DNA of 64,000 nt from Streptomyces diastatochromogenes (GTDB lineage: Bacteria > Actinomycetota > Actinomycetes > Streptomycetales > Streptomycetaceae). Positions 49,085 through 58,529 of this stretch are shown here, one piece after another. The notes under the pieces were generated by a model. That model saw only the letters and a list, made by a program, of their open reading frames with translations, did no database searches and had not been told where the DNA came from. Made by a program: the position numbers and the translations under genes. Position 1 is the stretch's first letter, and every line of letters begins with the position of its first letter. Where the stretch lies: contig JAPTYK010000001.1 in assembly GCA_026913215.1 (NCBI GenBank), positions 3,348,001 to 3,412,000 of the forward strand, given 5' to 3'.

Positions 49085-49230
49085 GCGCCGGTGCGGGGCG
49101 GTGAGCCGGTGGGCCGGTACGGGGCTGCGGACCGGTGCGGACCGGTGGGCCGGTGCGGGCCGGTGGACCGGTGCGGGCCGGTGGACCGGTGCGGGGCTGC
49201 GGACCGGTGGGCCGGTGCGGGCCGGTGCGG
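49085..49230. repeat. degenerate CCGGTGCGG tandem array
   Basis: After the permease stop the sequence is a run of GGTGCGGACC / GGTGGGCC / GGTGCGGGCC units of about 9-18 bp. No gene is credible between 49015 and 49644; the rest of this 630-bp gap holds element B (49332-49540) and its flanking units. Confidence 0.75.
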
Positions 49231-49331
49231 GCGGCTCGCGCAGAACGGTGTCCCGGCCCACCCCGTGGGACCGGGACCCGTGCTCCGGCCACCGCCGCGC
49301 GCTTGGCCCGCGAGTGGCGCCCGCACCCCGC

Positions 49332-49540
49332 CCCGTGTGGGCAATCGTCCCGTTGGGGCGGGACGGGTGGGCACACGGGACGGCGCCCTCAGCGGCGCCT
49401 CAGCGTTCCGCGCCCCGGCCCGCACCACCGGCGACGGCGCACAGGGGTGCGGGCCCAGGCACGGAAGCCTCTGGCGCCGGCAGGGCGCGGGTCCGTTGTG
49501 CCCACCCGTTCCGCCCCAGCGGAACGATTGCCCACAACGG
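49332..49540. repeat. 209-bp palindromic element, copy B
   Basis: Inverted partner of 44021-44229; only two mismatches in 209 positions. It sits 318 bp after the permease stop and about 100 bp before the GNAT gene stop. Right-flank units (CCGCCCAGGCGGGCGCGGCC) mirror the left flank of copy A. The pair brackets the DUF2786 gene and the ABC exporter, 5.1 kb. Confidence 0.85.
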
Positions 49541-49644
49541 GGCAGCGGGGCAGGCACCGCCCAGGCGGGCGCGGCCAACAACGGACGGGCGGGCACCACC
49601 CCAGCGGGCCCCGCCCCACCAAGCCCCGCCCCGCCAAGCGCTGG

Positions 49645-50196
49645 CTACAGCTTCCAGTCCGGGGCCAAAACCGACCAGATTTCCTCGTCGTGGCGCTTGC
49701 CGCGGTAGTCGTAGCTCTGGCGGAGGACGGCTTCGCGGGTCATGCCGAGGCGGCGGGCGACGGCGATGCTGGGTTCGTTGTCGGAGGAGACGACCCATTC
49801 GACGCGGTGGACGCCGCGGACGCGGATCGCCCAGTCGATGAGGACGCGGGCGGCGCGGGTGACGAGGCCCTTGCCGGCGGCGGAGGGTTCGAGCCAGCAG
49901 CCGGCCTCGGCGGTGCCGGCGGCGGTGTCGAGGCGGCGGAGGATGACGGCGCCGACGAGCGTGCCGTCGGACCAGATGCCGTGGATGCGGCCGGAGTCGG
50001 CCGCGACCTTCTCCGCGTACAGGCGGAGGTAGGCCCGGCTCGACTCCAGGTCCGTCACGACGTCGGGGAGTCCGTTGCGGGCGCCGATGAACTCCCTTCC
50101 CCGGTCCATGTGGGCGAGGAACTCCTCGGCCTGCCACGGCTCCAGCGGGCGCAGCTCCGCGCCGTCGTCACCCAGGGACATCGCGTACATCGGCAT
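49645..50196 (-). CDS. GNAT-family N-acetyltransferase (RimJ/RimL-like)
   Basis: Intact, 183 residues. LRPLEPWQAEEFLAHM starts the fold; GTAEAGCWLEPSAAGKGLVT with the acetyl-CoA loop and VEWVVSSDNEPSIAVARRLG are typical of RimJ/RimL-type acetyltransferases, which modify protein N-termini or small amines. ATG at 50196 is clear. Monocistronic or with the oxidoreductase gene 17 bp upstream on the same strand. Confidence 0.87.
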   Translation of the reverse strand: MPMYAMSLGDDGAELRPLEPWQAEEFLAHMDRGREFIGARNGLPDVVTDLESSRAYLRLYAEKVAADSGRIHGIWSDGTLVGAVILRRLDTAAGTAEAGCWLEPSAAGKGLVTRAARVLIDWAIRVRGVHRVEWVVSSDNEPSIAVARRLGMTREAVLRQSYDYRGKRHDEEIWSVLAPDWKL

Positions 50197-50213
50197 CGCC
50201 TTTCTCGTAAGGA

Positions 50214-51140
50214 CTACGGGATCAGGACGATCTTGCCCCGTACATGACCGGACTCGCTCAGCTCCAGCGCACGGGCCGCCTCCTTCAGCGGCAGCACCTC
50301 GGCCAGGCGGACCGACAGCGCGCCCTCCGTCACCAGGCGGGCCTGGGCGACGAGTCCGTCCCGTACGACGTCCGGCTCCGCCGTGACGCCGGAGAAGACG
50401 ATGCCGTGCTCCTCCGCGTCCGTCGCGGCGATCGTGACGATCCGCTCCTTCGCCGCGTCGCCGCCGCCGAGCAGGTCGATCGCGATCGGCAGGACGCCGT
50501 ATCCGGCCGCGTCGAAGACGGCGTCGACGCCCTGCGGGGCGGCGGCGCGGACCCGGTCGGCCAGGCCGTCCCCGTAGGTGACGGGGATCGCGCCGAGCTC
50601 CCGCAGGTACGCGTGGTTGGCCTCCGAGGCGCTGCCGACGACCGTGACGCCGGCCGCGACCGCGAGCTGGACGGCCACCGAGCCGACGACGCCCGCCGCG
50701 CCGTGCAGGAAGAGGGTCTCGCCCTCCCGGACCCGGAGGAGGTCCAGGACGCGCTGGGCGGTCTCGCCGGCCACGGGGAGGCTCGCGGCGGTCTCCCAGG
50801 AGAGCGCGGCGGGCTTGGGGGCGACGGTGCCGGCGATGGCGTACTCGGCGTAGGCGCCGGTCTTCGTCCAGCCGAGGACCTCGTCGCCGACGGCCAGGCC
50901 GGTGACGCCCTCGCCGAGCGCGTCGACGGTGCCGGCGAACTCCAGGCCCGGGACGGCGGGGAAGGTGGTCGGGTAGAACTGCTCGACCCAGCCGTGGAGC
51001 CGCTTCCAGTCCACCGGGTTGACGCCGACCGCCTCCACCTTGACCCGCACCTCGCCGGGGCCGGGCTCCGGCTTCTCGACGCCGGCCTCGTGGTGCAGCA
51101 CCTCGGGGCCGCCGAACTCCTCGTACACGATCGCTTCCAT
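50214..51140 (-). CDS. NADP-dependent quinone-oxidoreductase-like MDR enzyme
   Basis: 308 residues, intact. MDR superfamily without the structural zinc cysteines: YEEFGGPEVLHHEAG, VGVNPVDWKRL, GLEFAGTVDALGEGVTG, then the cofactor loop LFLHGAAGVVGSVAVQLAVA. LAEVLPLKEAARALELSESG and GKIVLIP end the protein. ATG 51140 has GGAGG about 7 nt upstream. It is divergent from a LuxR-type fusion regulator (141 bp), which may control it. Confidence 0.88.
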   Translation of the reverse strand: MEAIVYEEFGGPEVLHHEAGVEKPEPGPGEVRVKVEAVGVNPVDWKRLHGWVEQFYPTTFPAVPGLEFAGTVDALGEGVTGLAVGDEVLGWTKTGAYAEYAIAGTVAPKPAALSWETAASLPVAGETAQRVLDLLRVREGETLFLHGAAGVVGSVAVQLAVAAGVTVVGSASEANHAYLRELGAIPVTYGDGLADRVRAAAPQGVDAVFDAAGYGVLPIAIDLLGGGDAAKERIVTIAATDAEEHGIVFSGVTAEPDVVRDGLVAQARLVTEGALSVRLAEVLPLKEAARALELSESGHVRGKIVLIP

Positions 51141-51281
51141 CTCAGCCTCCGCTGCTGCCCGTTCGCTCTTCGATGCCCCAAGCCTGCGCCCGGCGCCACC
51201 CTCCTCCGCCCTCCCAACGGCCAGTCCTACCTGGCCGAAAGACGGGCCGTCAGCCGATGCCTCCCGACTAGGCTGAGCCGC

Positions 51282-52525
51282 ATGGACGCGCTCACGCTGA
51301 CCACCGCGTACGAGATCATCCGGCAGCCGCTCGGGGAGATCCTCCCCAAGGTCTCGGCCGCCCTCGCCCCGCTGATCCCGCACGCGGACGCGGCCGAACT
51401 CTCCACCCACTGCGCCCACTCGCCCTTCAAGACCCTCGGCGGTACGGAGCTGATGACCGCCGCCGAACTGACCCCGCTGCTCGCGGCGGGCGTCCCCGGC
51501 GAGCCCTGGCAGGGGTCCGCGACGATCGGCGGCCGGGAGCGCGAGGTCGTCGCCGTCACCAGCCACGCCACCCGGCGCGGGGCGGTCCTCGTGCTCGTAC
51601 GGGAGGACGGCGCCGCCCCGCCGACGCGGCCGCGCTCACCGTGGCGCAGGCGCTGTGGGACCTGGTCACCGGGCACTTCGACCGCTTCGCGACGGAGGCC
51701 ATGCCGGGCGCGCTGGCGCGTTCGCGGGCGGCGGCCGACACACGCGCGCGCGTGATCGCCGAACTCACCGCCGCGCACGCGGCGGCGCTCTCCGGCGTCC
51801 TCGGGGTGCTGCGCAGCCGGGCCCTCGACGACACGACGGCCCGGACCACCGCGACCGACCTGGCCGCGTCCGCGCTGATCGACATGCGGGCGGAGCAGCG
51901 ACGGGACCGGGCGCTCGCGGAGGAGCCCGCGGAGGACGCCTTCGAGCGGCTCGCGGGCGAACTGCGGCCGATGCTCCGGCACAGCAAGGTGCGGCTCGAC
52001 CTGGGCGCGCCCGACTCCACCCGCTCGCTCGCCGCCGACGTCGCGCACAGCGCGCGGGCGATCGTCCGGTCCCTGCTCCTCATCGTCCTGGAGCAGGAGT
52101 CCGTGTCCCGCGTCCACGTCGGCTGGCAGCTGACCGAGCACGAACTGCGGGCGTCCGTACGGGACGACGGGGCGGGCACCCTCGCCCCCTGCGACCTGGG
52201 CGCCGGCACGGTCCGGGACCGGCTCGACGTGCTCGGTGGGCAGCTCGACATGGACGCCGTGCCCGGCTGGGGCACCACCATCACGGCCGTCATCCCCCTC
52301 GCGACCCCGGAGGCCCCGGTCGAGGCCGCCCACCCGCTGACCGGACTCGGCGGACGGGAGGTGGAGGTCCTGCGGCACCTGGCCCTCGGGCACCGCAACC
52401 GGCGGATCGCCGAGGAGCTGCACATCAGCGAGTCGACGGTGAAGTTCCACGTCGCGAACATCCTGAACAAGCTGGGCGTCGACTCGCGCGGCCAGGCGGC
52501 GGCCCTCTTCCACGCGGCGGCCTGA
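51282..52525 (+). CDS. LuxR-HTH regulator fused to a degenerate kinase/ATPase module, frameshifted
   Basis: About 414 residues. An N-terminal sensor-like part (LTTAYEIIRQPLGEILPKVS), a helical region resembling the HisKA_3 dimer domain (IAELTAAHAAALSGVLGVLR), an ATPase-like domain (VRDDGAGTLAP; VRDRLDVLGGQLDMDAVPG; GTTITAVIPL) and a C-terminal LuxR HTH (LGGREVEVLRHLALGHRNRR; ISESTVKFHVANILNKLG). The frame shifts near 51620. Sensor kinase parts and the DNA-binding output thus sit in one chain. It is divergent from the oxidoreductase gene. Confidence 0.78.
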
Positions 52526-52581
52526 CCCCTTCCCCGGCCCGGCTCCCCGGCGGTGTCAGTGCCGGGTGCCAGACTCGCACC

Positions 52582-54269
52582 CATGAGCGAGAGGTGGGCG
52601 CTGGCGGCCGAGGACGAGGGGACGGAGCGCTGCTCGTGCCCCTCGGCCCGGACGGGCTGCCCGCGGGCCCGTGCGGCGCGAGCCGGACCTGGTGGCGGCC
52701 GTGCGGGCGCGGCCTGAGGTGGCCCGCTGGGTGTGGCGGTCGACCGCCGAGGTCTATCCGCGGCTCCTCGCCGCGGGCGTGCGCGTCGAGCGGTGCTACG
52801 ACGTCGAGGACGCCGAGCAGCTCCTCCTCGGGCACGAGGGCCGGCTCGGCGAGCCGCGCGGCGCCGCCGCGCCTGGGCGCGCCTGCGGAACGCCCCGGTA
52901 CCGCCGGATCCCCGCAGCGCGCCGCCGAGCCCGGCTCGCAGGACTCCTCTTCGAGCCCCGGCCGTCCGTCTCCGTGCCCTTCGACGGACTCCTCGCGGTC
53001 TACGCGGAGCAGCTGCGCCGCCACGACCGGGCCGGGCACCCCGGCCGGATGCGGCTGCTCACCGCCGCCGAGTCGGCGGGGATGCTGGTGGCCGCCGAGA
53101 TGCACCGGGCCGGGCTGCCGTGGCGGGCGGACGTGCACCGGGACCTGCTGAACGAGCTGCTCGGCGAGCGGTACGCGGGCGGCGGCGAGCCGCGCCGTCT
53201 CGCGGAGCTGGCCGACGAGGTGTCCGCCGCCTTCGGGCGCCGGGTGCGGCCCGATCTGCCCGCCGACGTCGTGAAGGCCTTCGCGCAGGCCGGGATCCGG
53301 GTCAGGTCCACGCGCCGCTGGGAGCTGGAGGAGATCGACCACCCGGCGGTGAAGCCCCTCGTCGCGTACAAGAAGCTGTACCGGATCTGGACGGCGCACG
53401 GCTGGTCGTGGCTGGCCGACTGGGTGCGGGACGGCCGCTTCCGGCCGGAGTACCTGCCCGGCGGCACGGTCAGCGGGCGCTGGACGACCAGCGGCGGCGG
53501 GGCCCTGCAGATCCCGAAGGTGATCCGGCGGGCGGTCGTCGCCGACGAGGGCTGGCGGCTGGTGGTCGCGGACGCCGACCAGATGGAGCCGCGCGTGCTC
53601 GCCGCGATCTCCCGCGACCCCGGCCTGATGGAGGTCGCCGGGCACCCCGACGACCTGTACACCCGGCTGTCCGACCGCGCCTTCTCCGGCGACCGCGAGC
53701 ACGCCAAGCTCGCGCTGCTCGGCGCGATCTACGGGCAGACCAGCGGCGACGGCCTGAAGAACCTCGCGGCGCTGCGGCGCCGCTTCCCGCGCGCGGTGGC
53801 CTATGTCGACGAGGCGGCGAAGGCGGGCGAGGAGGGCCGGCTCGTCCGGACCTGGCTGGGCCGGACCAGCCCCCAGGCCGTCGACGCGGGAGAGGACGAC
53901 GAGGCAGGTCTCCCCCAAGAGGCGCCCGAGGGAGGCGAGTTCACCCCCGGATACACCCCGGGGTACGCCTCGGGGAACGCGCGGGCGCGCGGCCGTTTCA
54001 CCCGTAACTTCGTCGTGCAGGGCAGCGCCGCCGACTGGGCGCTGCTGATGCTGGCGGCGCTGCGGCGCTCCCTGGCGGGGATGCGGGCGGAGCTGGTCTT
54101 CTTCCAGCACGACGAGGTGATCGTGCACTGCCCGGAGGGGGAGGCCGAGGCGGTGACGGCGGCGATCCGGGCGGCCGGGGACGAGGCCGGGCGGATCGCG
54201 TTCGGGCCGACGCCGGTCCGGTTCCCGTTCACGACGGCGACGGTCGAGCGGTACGCGGACGCGAAGTAG
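52582..54269 (+). CDS. PolA-like bifunctional 3'-5' exonuclease/DNA polymerase, frameshifted
   Basis: Actinobacterial accessory family A polymerase, about 562 residues. Motif A is VADADQMEPRVLAA (Pol I has DYSQIELR), the finger helix is REHAKLALLGAIYGQTSG with the conserved Lys and YG, and motif C is FFQHDEVIVH. The first 150 residues are a shortened exonuclease-like domain. ATG 52582 opens MSERWALAAEDEG. Frame changes near 52618, 52675, 52870 and 52945. A short Glu/Gly/Tyr-rich insert (TPGYTPGYASGNARARG) lies before motif C. Likely repair role; it is not the main PolA. Confidence 0.85.
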
Positions 54270-54317
54270 CCGGTGGTACGGGGCCGCCGCCCCGCACCAC
54301 CGGCCGTCCCGTCGCCG

Positions 54318-55599
54318 CTACTTCAGCGGCAGCTTGTGCCACTTCGGGCTCAGCGCGATCGTCTTCAGCTGCTCCATCGTCAGCGCGGGCTCGTCGCGCG
54401 TGGCCGCCTTGTACTGCGCGTCCGAGTTGAAGGCGGAGACGATGACCCGGAAGCCCTCCGGGGTCAGGGTGTCGACGTTCCACCAGACGACGCCCTCGCC
54501 GCCCTTCTCGCCGGGCTGCCGGGTGGCCTTGACCTTGGTGCCGTCGGGCAGGGTGACGACGCCCTCGCCGGTGAAGAGGTCGGTGAGGTCCCCGGCGGCG
54601 GGCTGGACGTCGACGCCGACGAGGCTCGGGCCCCGGCCGTCGTCGACGACGACGTAGCCGTGGCCGTCGTCGCCGCCGTGGGACTCCACGGTGACGCCCT
54701 TGGGCAGCAGGGAGCGCAGGGTGGCCTGGACGGCGGCCGCGCCCGGCACCGTGGGCGGCCGGTGCGTGCCCGGGGTGTCGGCCCGGCCCGGGAGCTGGGG
54801 CAGCCGGGCGGCCAGCGGCCGCCAGGCCTCGGCCGTGACGAGGGCCTTCAGCTGGCTGAGGCTGAAGGGCGGGTTCTCTCGGCTGATCTCGGCGCCCTTC
54901 TCGGCGGCGGCGTTGTACTCGCTCGCGTCGATCAGGATCCCGTCCTTGGTGAGCAGGACGGCCCGCCAGTTCTTGGTCTCCTCGCGCTTGTCGGGGTACT
55001 CGTACCCCTCGATGGCCATGAACCGCTCGCCGCCCGGCAGCCGCCCGTCGGCGCAGCGGTCGTACGGGACGAGGGCCTTGTCGGGGCAGGTGACCTGGTC
55101 CGTACCGGCCTCGGGGCTCCCGCCGGCCCGGTAGAGGCCGACGCTGACGCCCGCCTTGCCGTGGCCGTCGTCGTAGACGCCGGTGACCGACTGGCCGGTG
55201 CCGTCCAGGTTGTCGAACTGCCACTGGCCGGCCGGGGTGTTGGCCTTGAGGACGGCGGCGAGGTCCTTCACGGGGATCGTCGCCTCGCCCCCGGCTCCTT
55301 GCCGGGCTCGGTGGCTCCGCTGTTCTGCCCCCGGACCGGGGCGCGGCCACGGAGGTGGTCGCCGCGGGTCCGCCGGGGCCGAGCAGCGAGCCGCCGTAGG
55401 CGCCGCCGAGGCCGACGGCGGCGAGCGCGAGGACGCCGCCGGTCACCGCGAGGCGGCGGCGGACCAGGCGGCGCCGGCCGCGCTGGAGCCCGCCCGCGAC
55501 CAGCTCGCGCCGGTCGTCGACGGCGAAGCCGTCACCGGTGCTGCGCAGCACCGCGCCGAGGTCCTCCTCGAAGCGCCGGGTTTCTTCGTTCTGGGGCAT
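54318..55599 (-). CDS. membrane-anchored protein encoded with an ECF sigma factor, frameshifted
   Basis: ATG 55599 opens MPQNEETRRFEEDLGAVLRS; one TM helix at about 55-75 (LAVTGGVLALAAVGLGGAYG) follows an Arg-rich segment, and the remaining 330 residues are extracytoplasmic (QWQFDNLDGTGQSVTGVYDD; GRGPSLVGVDVQPAAGDL; VVWWNVDTLTPEGFRVIVSA). A frameshift lies near 55290. It starts 40 bp after the sigma factor, so it is probably the sigma factor's membrane partner. The cytoplasmic part lacks the zinc HxxxCxxC motif of typical anti-sigma factors. Confidence 0.7.
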
Positions 55600-55639
55600 G
55601 CCGAGATCACCGTCTCCGGTCGGTAGGGAAAGTGCGTGG

Positions 55640-56149
55640 TCAGCGGGCGGCGAACTCGACGATGCTGCCGCCGAGTCGTTCCCGCAGCTTCGCGAGCGCC
55701 CGCACCGAGCGGGTCCGCACCGCGGCCGAGCTGACGTTCAGGGCGTCGGCGGTCTCCTCGATGCTGCGGTCCTCCCAGTACCGCAGCACCACGACCGCCC
55801 GGTCCTTCGGCGCGAGGCCCGCGAGCGCGTCGAGCAGCGCGATCCGCAGGGCCGGGTCCTCGCCGTTCTCGGGGGCGCGGTCGGGCAGCTCGCCGAGGGG
55901 GCGCTCGGTGGCCGAGCGGCGCCGCTGGTGGCTGAGGAACGTGCGGACGAGCACGGTCTGGGCGTACGCGGCGGGGTTGCCTATCCGGGCCATGCGGCCC
56001 CAGAGGGCGTACATCCGGCCGAGGGTCTCCTGCGTGAGGTCCTCGGCGAGATGTGTGTCGCCGCTGGTCAGCAGGCATGCCGAGCGGAACAGGTGTCCCG
56101 TGCGTGCGGAGGCGAACTCCAGGAACTCGTCCGCGCGGGCCTTTCTCAT
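55640..56149 (-). CDS. SigE-family ECF sigma factor
   Basis: 169 residues from ATG 56149, preceded by AGAGGAGGGAC. Region 2: FLEFASARTGHLFRSACLLT and AEDLTQETLGRMYALWGRM. Region 4: ALLDALAGLAPKDRAVVVLR and SIEETADALNVSSAAVRTRS, with the HTH. Intact. It resembles the Streptomyces SigE-family (ECF41/50-like small) group often found with a TM partner. The target promoter is unknown; self-control is usual. Confidence 0.9.
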   Translation of the reverse strand: MRKARADEFLEFASARTGHLFRSACLLTSGDTHLAEDLTQETLGRMYALWGRMARIGNPAAYAQTVLVRTFLSHQRRRSATERPLGELPDRAPENGEDPALRIALLDALAGLAPKDRAVVVLRYWEDRSIEETADALNVSSAAVRTRSVRALAKLRERLGGSIVEFAAR

Positions 56150-56284
56150 GTCCCTCCTCTCCTCGTGGTCACGTGGTGTGGTCGCCGTACACCTCATTGA
56201 CGCGACGGGGTCGGGAGAATGTTTCAGACGGATCCGAGGCCCGAAGAAGTATCCGAAGAAGCGGAATCGGGTAATCCTGTTGGT

Positions 56285-56668
56285 ATGAACACTCTCAGCG
56301 CAGCAGAGAACCTGGCCGCTGGGGTTTGGCAGTCAGGTCTGGCCCAGGTCCTCGGCGGGCTCATCGTCGTCGTCGTGCTCATCGGCGCCGTCTGGCTGGG
56401 CTTCCGGCTCAGCGACCGCGAGTCCAGGAAACCGAAGCCGGAGGAACAGCCGCACCGGCCCGACACCGGGGCACTGCCCGGCGAGATGGCCGAGTACCGC
56501 AGGCCGGCCGAGATGCCGCACACCGACGGCGAGCACCGGCTCATGCCCTACCAGCTCAAGGAATCCGGCACCGAGACCTCACCCGACCCGCCGTCCGAGG
56601 AGAAGCGCAAGTGGGGCGGCATCTCCAGCGGCGGCTTCGGCAGCGGCGGCACCGGACACGGTGACTGA
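56285..56668 (+). CDS. DUF6479-like small membrane protein
   Basis: 127 residues. One TM helix near residues 20-43 (VLGGLIVVVVLIGAVWLGFR), then a Pro/Glu-rich tail: LSDRESRKPKPEEQPHRPD, EMPHTDGEHRLMPYQLKESG and a final GGFGSGGTGHGD. ATG 56285 opens MNTLSAAENLAAGVWQSG. I recognise this as the streptomycete DUF6479 pattern; function unknown. Divergent from the sigma factor gene. Confidence 0.75.
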   Translation: MNTLSAAENLAAGVWQSGLAQVLGGLIVVVVLIGAVWLGFRLSDRESRKPKPEEQPHRPDTGALPGEMAEYRRPAEMPHTDGEHRLMPYQLKESGTETSPDPPSEEKRKWGGISSGGFGSGGTGHGD

Positions 56669-56741
56669 ACGCGCCCAGGCCCCCACGCGACCAGGCCCCG
56701 GCCCGGCGGAAGCCGGGCCGGGCCTGACCCGCCGCGAAGCG

Positions 56742-57432
56742 TCACCGCACCGGGGACACGGACCTGCCCGCGCGGGAGGCGATGTGGGCCGGCGGGGCGA
56801 AGTCCGCCGGGAGGACCGGGTCCACGACCGGGTCGCCGAAGGTCGTCACCACCGGCAGCACCCCCGCCCACAGGCCGAGCGCCGCGTCCTCGGACTCGCC
56901 GTCGTCCGGCGGGCCGTCGGCGGTCTTCACCGAGGCCTCCGTGAGGTCGAGCGCGAGCAGCGCGGTCGCGGCCAGCTCCTTGCGGCTCGGCTGCCGCGCG
57001 TACTCCCACTGCCCGGGGAGCTCTGCTCGGTCAGCGCCCGCAGCCCCGCAGCTTCTCCTCGGGATCTGTAACTATCTCGGGGACGCCGTAGATCATCGCG
57101 CAGCGGTAGTTGATCCCGTGCTCGAAGACGGAGCGGGCGAGGACGAGCCCGTCGACATGGGTGACCGTGACGCAGACCGTGGTGTCGGGGGCCTGGACCA
57201 TGCTGCGGCTGGCGACCGAACCGTGGAGGTAGAGCCGGTCTCCGTCCACTCCGTACGCGGTGGGCACCACCATCGTCGTGCCGTCGACGGTGACGCCGAG
57301 GTGGCAGAGGAAACCGGCGGCGAGCACGGCGTCCAGGTCGGCCCGCCGGTGACTGCCCTTGTGGCGCATCCGGCGCAGCCGGGTCCGCTCGGTGACGGTC
57401 AGGCCGCCGCCGGTCTCCGTGGTGGTGGTCAT
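56742..57432 (-). CDS. pyridoxamine-5'-phosphate-oxidase-like (FMN-binding split barrel) protein, frameshifted
   Basis: LTVTERTRLRRMRHKGSHRR and LDAVLAAGFLCHLGVTVDGT start the split-barrel fold; VVPTAYGVDGDRLYLHGSVA and TVCVTVTHVDGLVLARSVFE are the FMN-type NimA/PPOX family blocks. The frame changes near 57035 and 57015, then VKTADGPPDDGESEDAALGL and the end SRAGRSVSPVR continue. About 228 residues. The substrate is unknown; flavin, F420 or heme are all possible. Four 17-bp iterons lie 30-100 bp upstream of ATG 57432. Confidence 0.82.
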
Positions 57433-57450
57433 GGTGCCCTCTCGTCGAAG

Positions 57451-57530
57451 TACGGGTGTCAGGTGTTGTACGGGTGCGGGTGTTGTACGGGTGTAGGTGT
57501 TGTACGGGTGTAGGTGTTGTACGGGTGATC
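57451..57530 (-). repeat. 17-bp iterons upstream of the PPOX-like gene
   Basis: GTGTTGTACGGGTGTAG and near-copies at 57463, 57480, 57497 and 57514, preceded by a partial copy at 57451. On the minus strand each contains CCGTACAACAC. The rest of the 329-bp gap (57433-57761) contains the lepB leader with CCCCCCGTACACCACGGGGG near 57695-57714. Confidence 0.85.
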
Positions 57531-57761
57531 AGCCCGCCGCCGCCACCGACTTCCGCCTGTCGGGACGGCGGCCGTCGACACAGCGGGTCGTCCCTGATCC
57601 GCGAACCGCGCGTGGTCGCCTGCATGGTGGGGGCGTACGAGTGGAACGGGACCCGCCGGGTCACCCGTACGGAGTGAAGAGCGTCCGACGGCCACCCCCC
57701 GTACACCACGGGGGCATAGGGTCCGTGCAGACGACAGCGGAACGACGAAGTCAGGGTGGAC

Positions 57762-58529
57762 ATGAGCGACTTGGCGACCGAGGCCCGATCCGGCCCGGAG
57801 GGCCCGGAGCCGGCCCCTCCGGGCGACGCGGCCCCGGCATCCGGGCGGGCCCCGAAACGGCGCCGCCCGTTCTGGATCGAGCTGCCGTTCCTCGCCGGCA
57901 TCGCGCTCGTCCTGGCCTTCCTGATCAAGACGTTCCTGCTCCAGGCCTTCCTGATCCCCTCGGGTTCGATGCAGAACACCCTCCAGGTGGACGACCGCGT
58001 CCTGGTCGACAAGCTCACCCCGTGGTTCGGCGCGGAACCCGACCGGGGCGAGGTCATCGTCTTCCGCGACCCTGGCGACTGGCTCGCGGGACGGACGGCG
58101 AAGCAGCCCACCGCGGTGCAGAAGGCCCTCGGCTTCGTCGGCCTGATGCCCGCGGCCGGGGAGAAGCACCTGATCAAGCGGGTCATCGGCGTGGCCGGCG
58201 ACACCGTCGAGTGCGCCGGCACCGGCCCCCTGAAGGTCAACGGCAAGCCCCTCACCGAGCCGTACGTCTTCCAGGGCAACACCCCCTGCAGCCCGGACCC
58301 CGACGGCCAGTTCAGGGTCACGGTCCCCGCCGGCAGCCTCTGGGTCATGGGCGACCACCGCCAGGCCTCCCAGGACTCCCGCTACCACCAGGACGACCCC
58401 CGCGGCGGCATGGTCCCCGTAACGGACGTCGTCGGCCGCGCCATCGTCGTCGCCTGGCCCCTCGGCCACTGGGCGACCCTCTCCACCCCGGACACCTTCG
58501 ACCAACCGGGCCTGGACGACGGGAAGTAG
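57762..58529 (+). CDS. lepB: type I signal peptidase
   Basis: Cleaves signal peptides of secreted proteins at the outer membrane face. 255 residues, intact. Pro-rich cytoplasmic N-terminus, one TM at about 40-60 (LPFLAGIALVLAFLIKTFLL), Ser69 in IPSGSMQNTL, Lys139 in KHLIKRVIG, and the box WVMGDHRQASQDSRYH. ATG 57762 is preferred to GTG 57756, which would be too close to its AGG. Streptomyces often encode several such enzymes; only one is here. Confidence 0.92.
   Translation: MSDLATEARSGPEGPEPAPPGDAAPASGRAPKRRRPFWIELPFLAGIALVLAFLIKTFLLQAFLIPSGSMQNTLQVDDRVLVDKLTPWFGAEPDRGEVIVFRDPGDWLAGRTAKQPTAVQKALGFVGLMPAAGEKHLIKRVIGVAGDTVECAGTGPLKVNGKPLTEPYVFQGNTPCSPDPDGQFRVTVPAGSLWVMGDHRQASQDSRYHQDDPRGGMVPVTDVVGRAIVVAWPLGHWATLSTPDTFDQPGLDDGK

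Noticed and set aside
49004..49640. Genes in the 49.0-49.6 kb gap
   Set aside because: All open frames are made of GC-rich repeats or the palindromic element; the same element appears in another gap with different frames.
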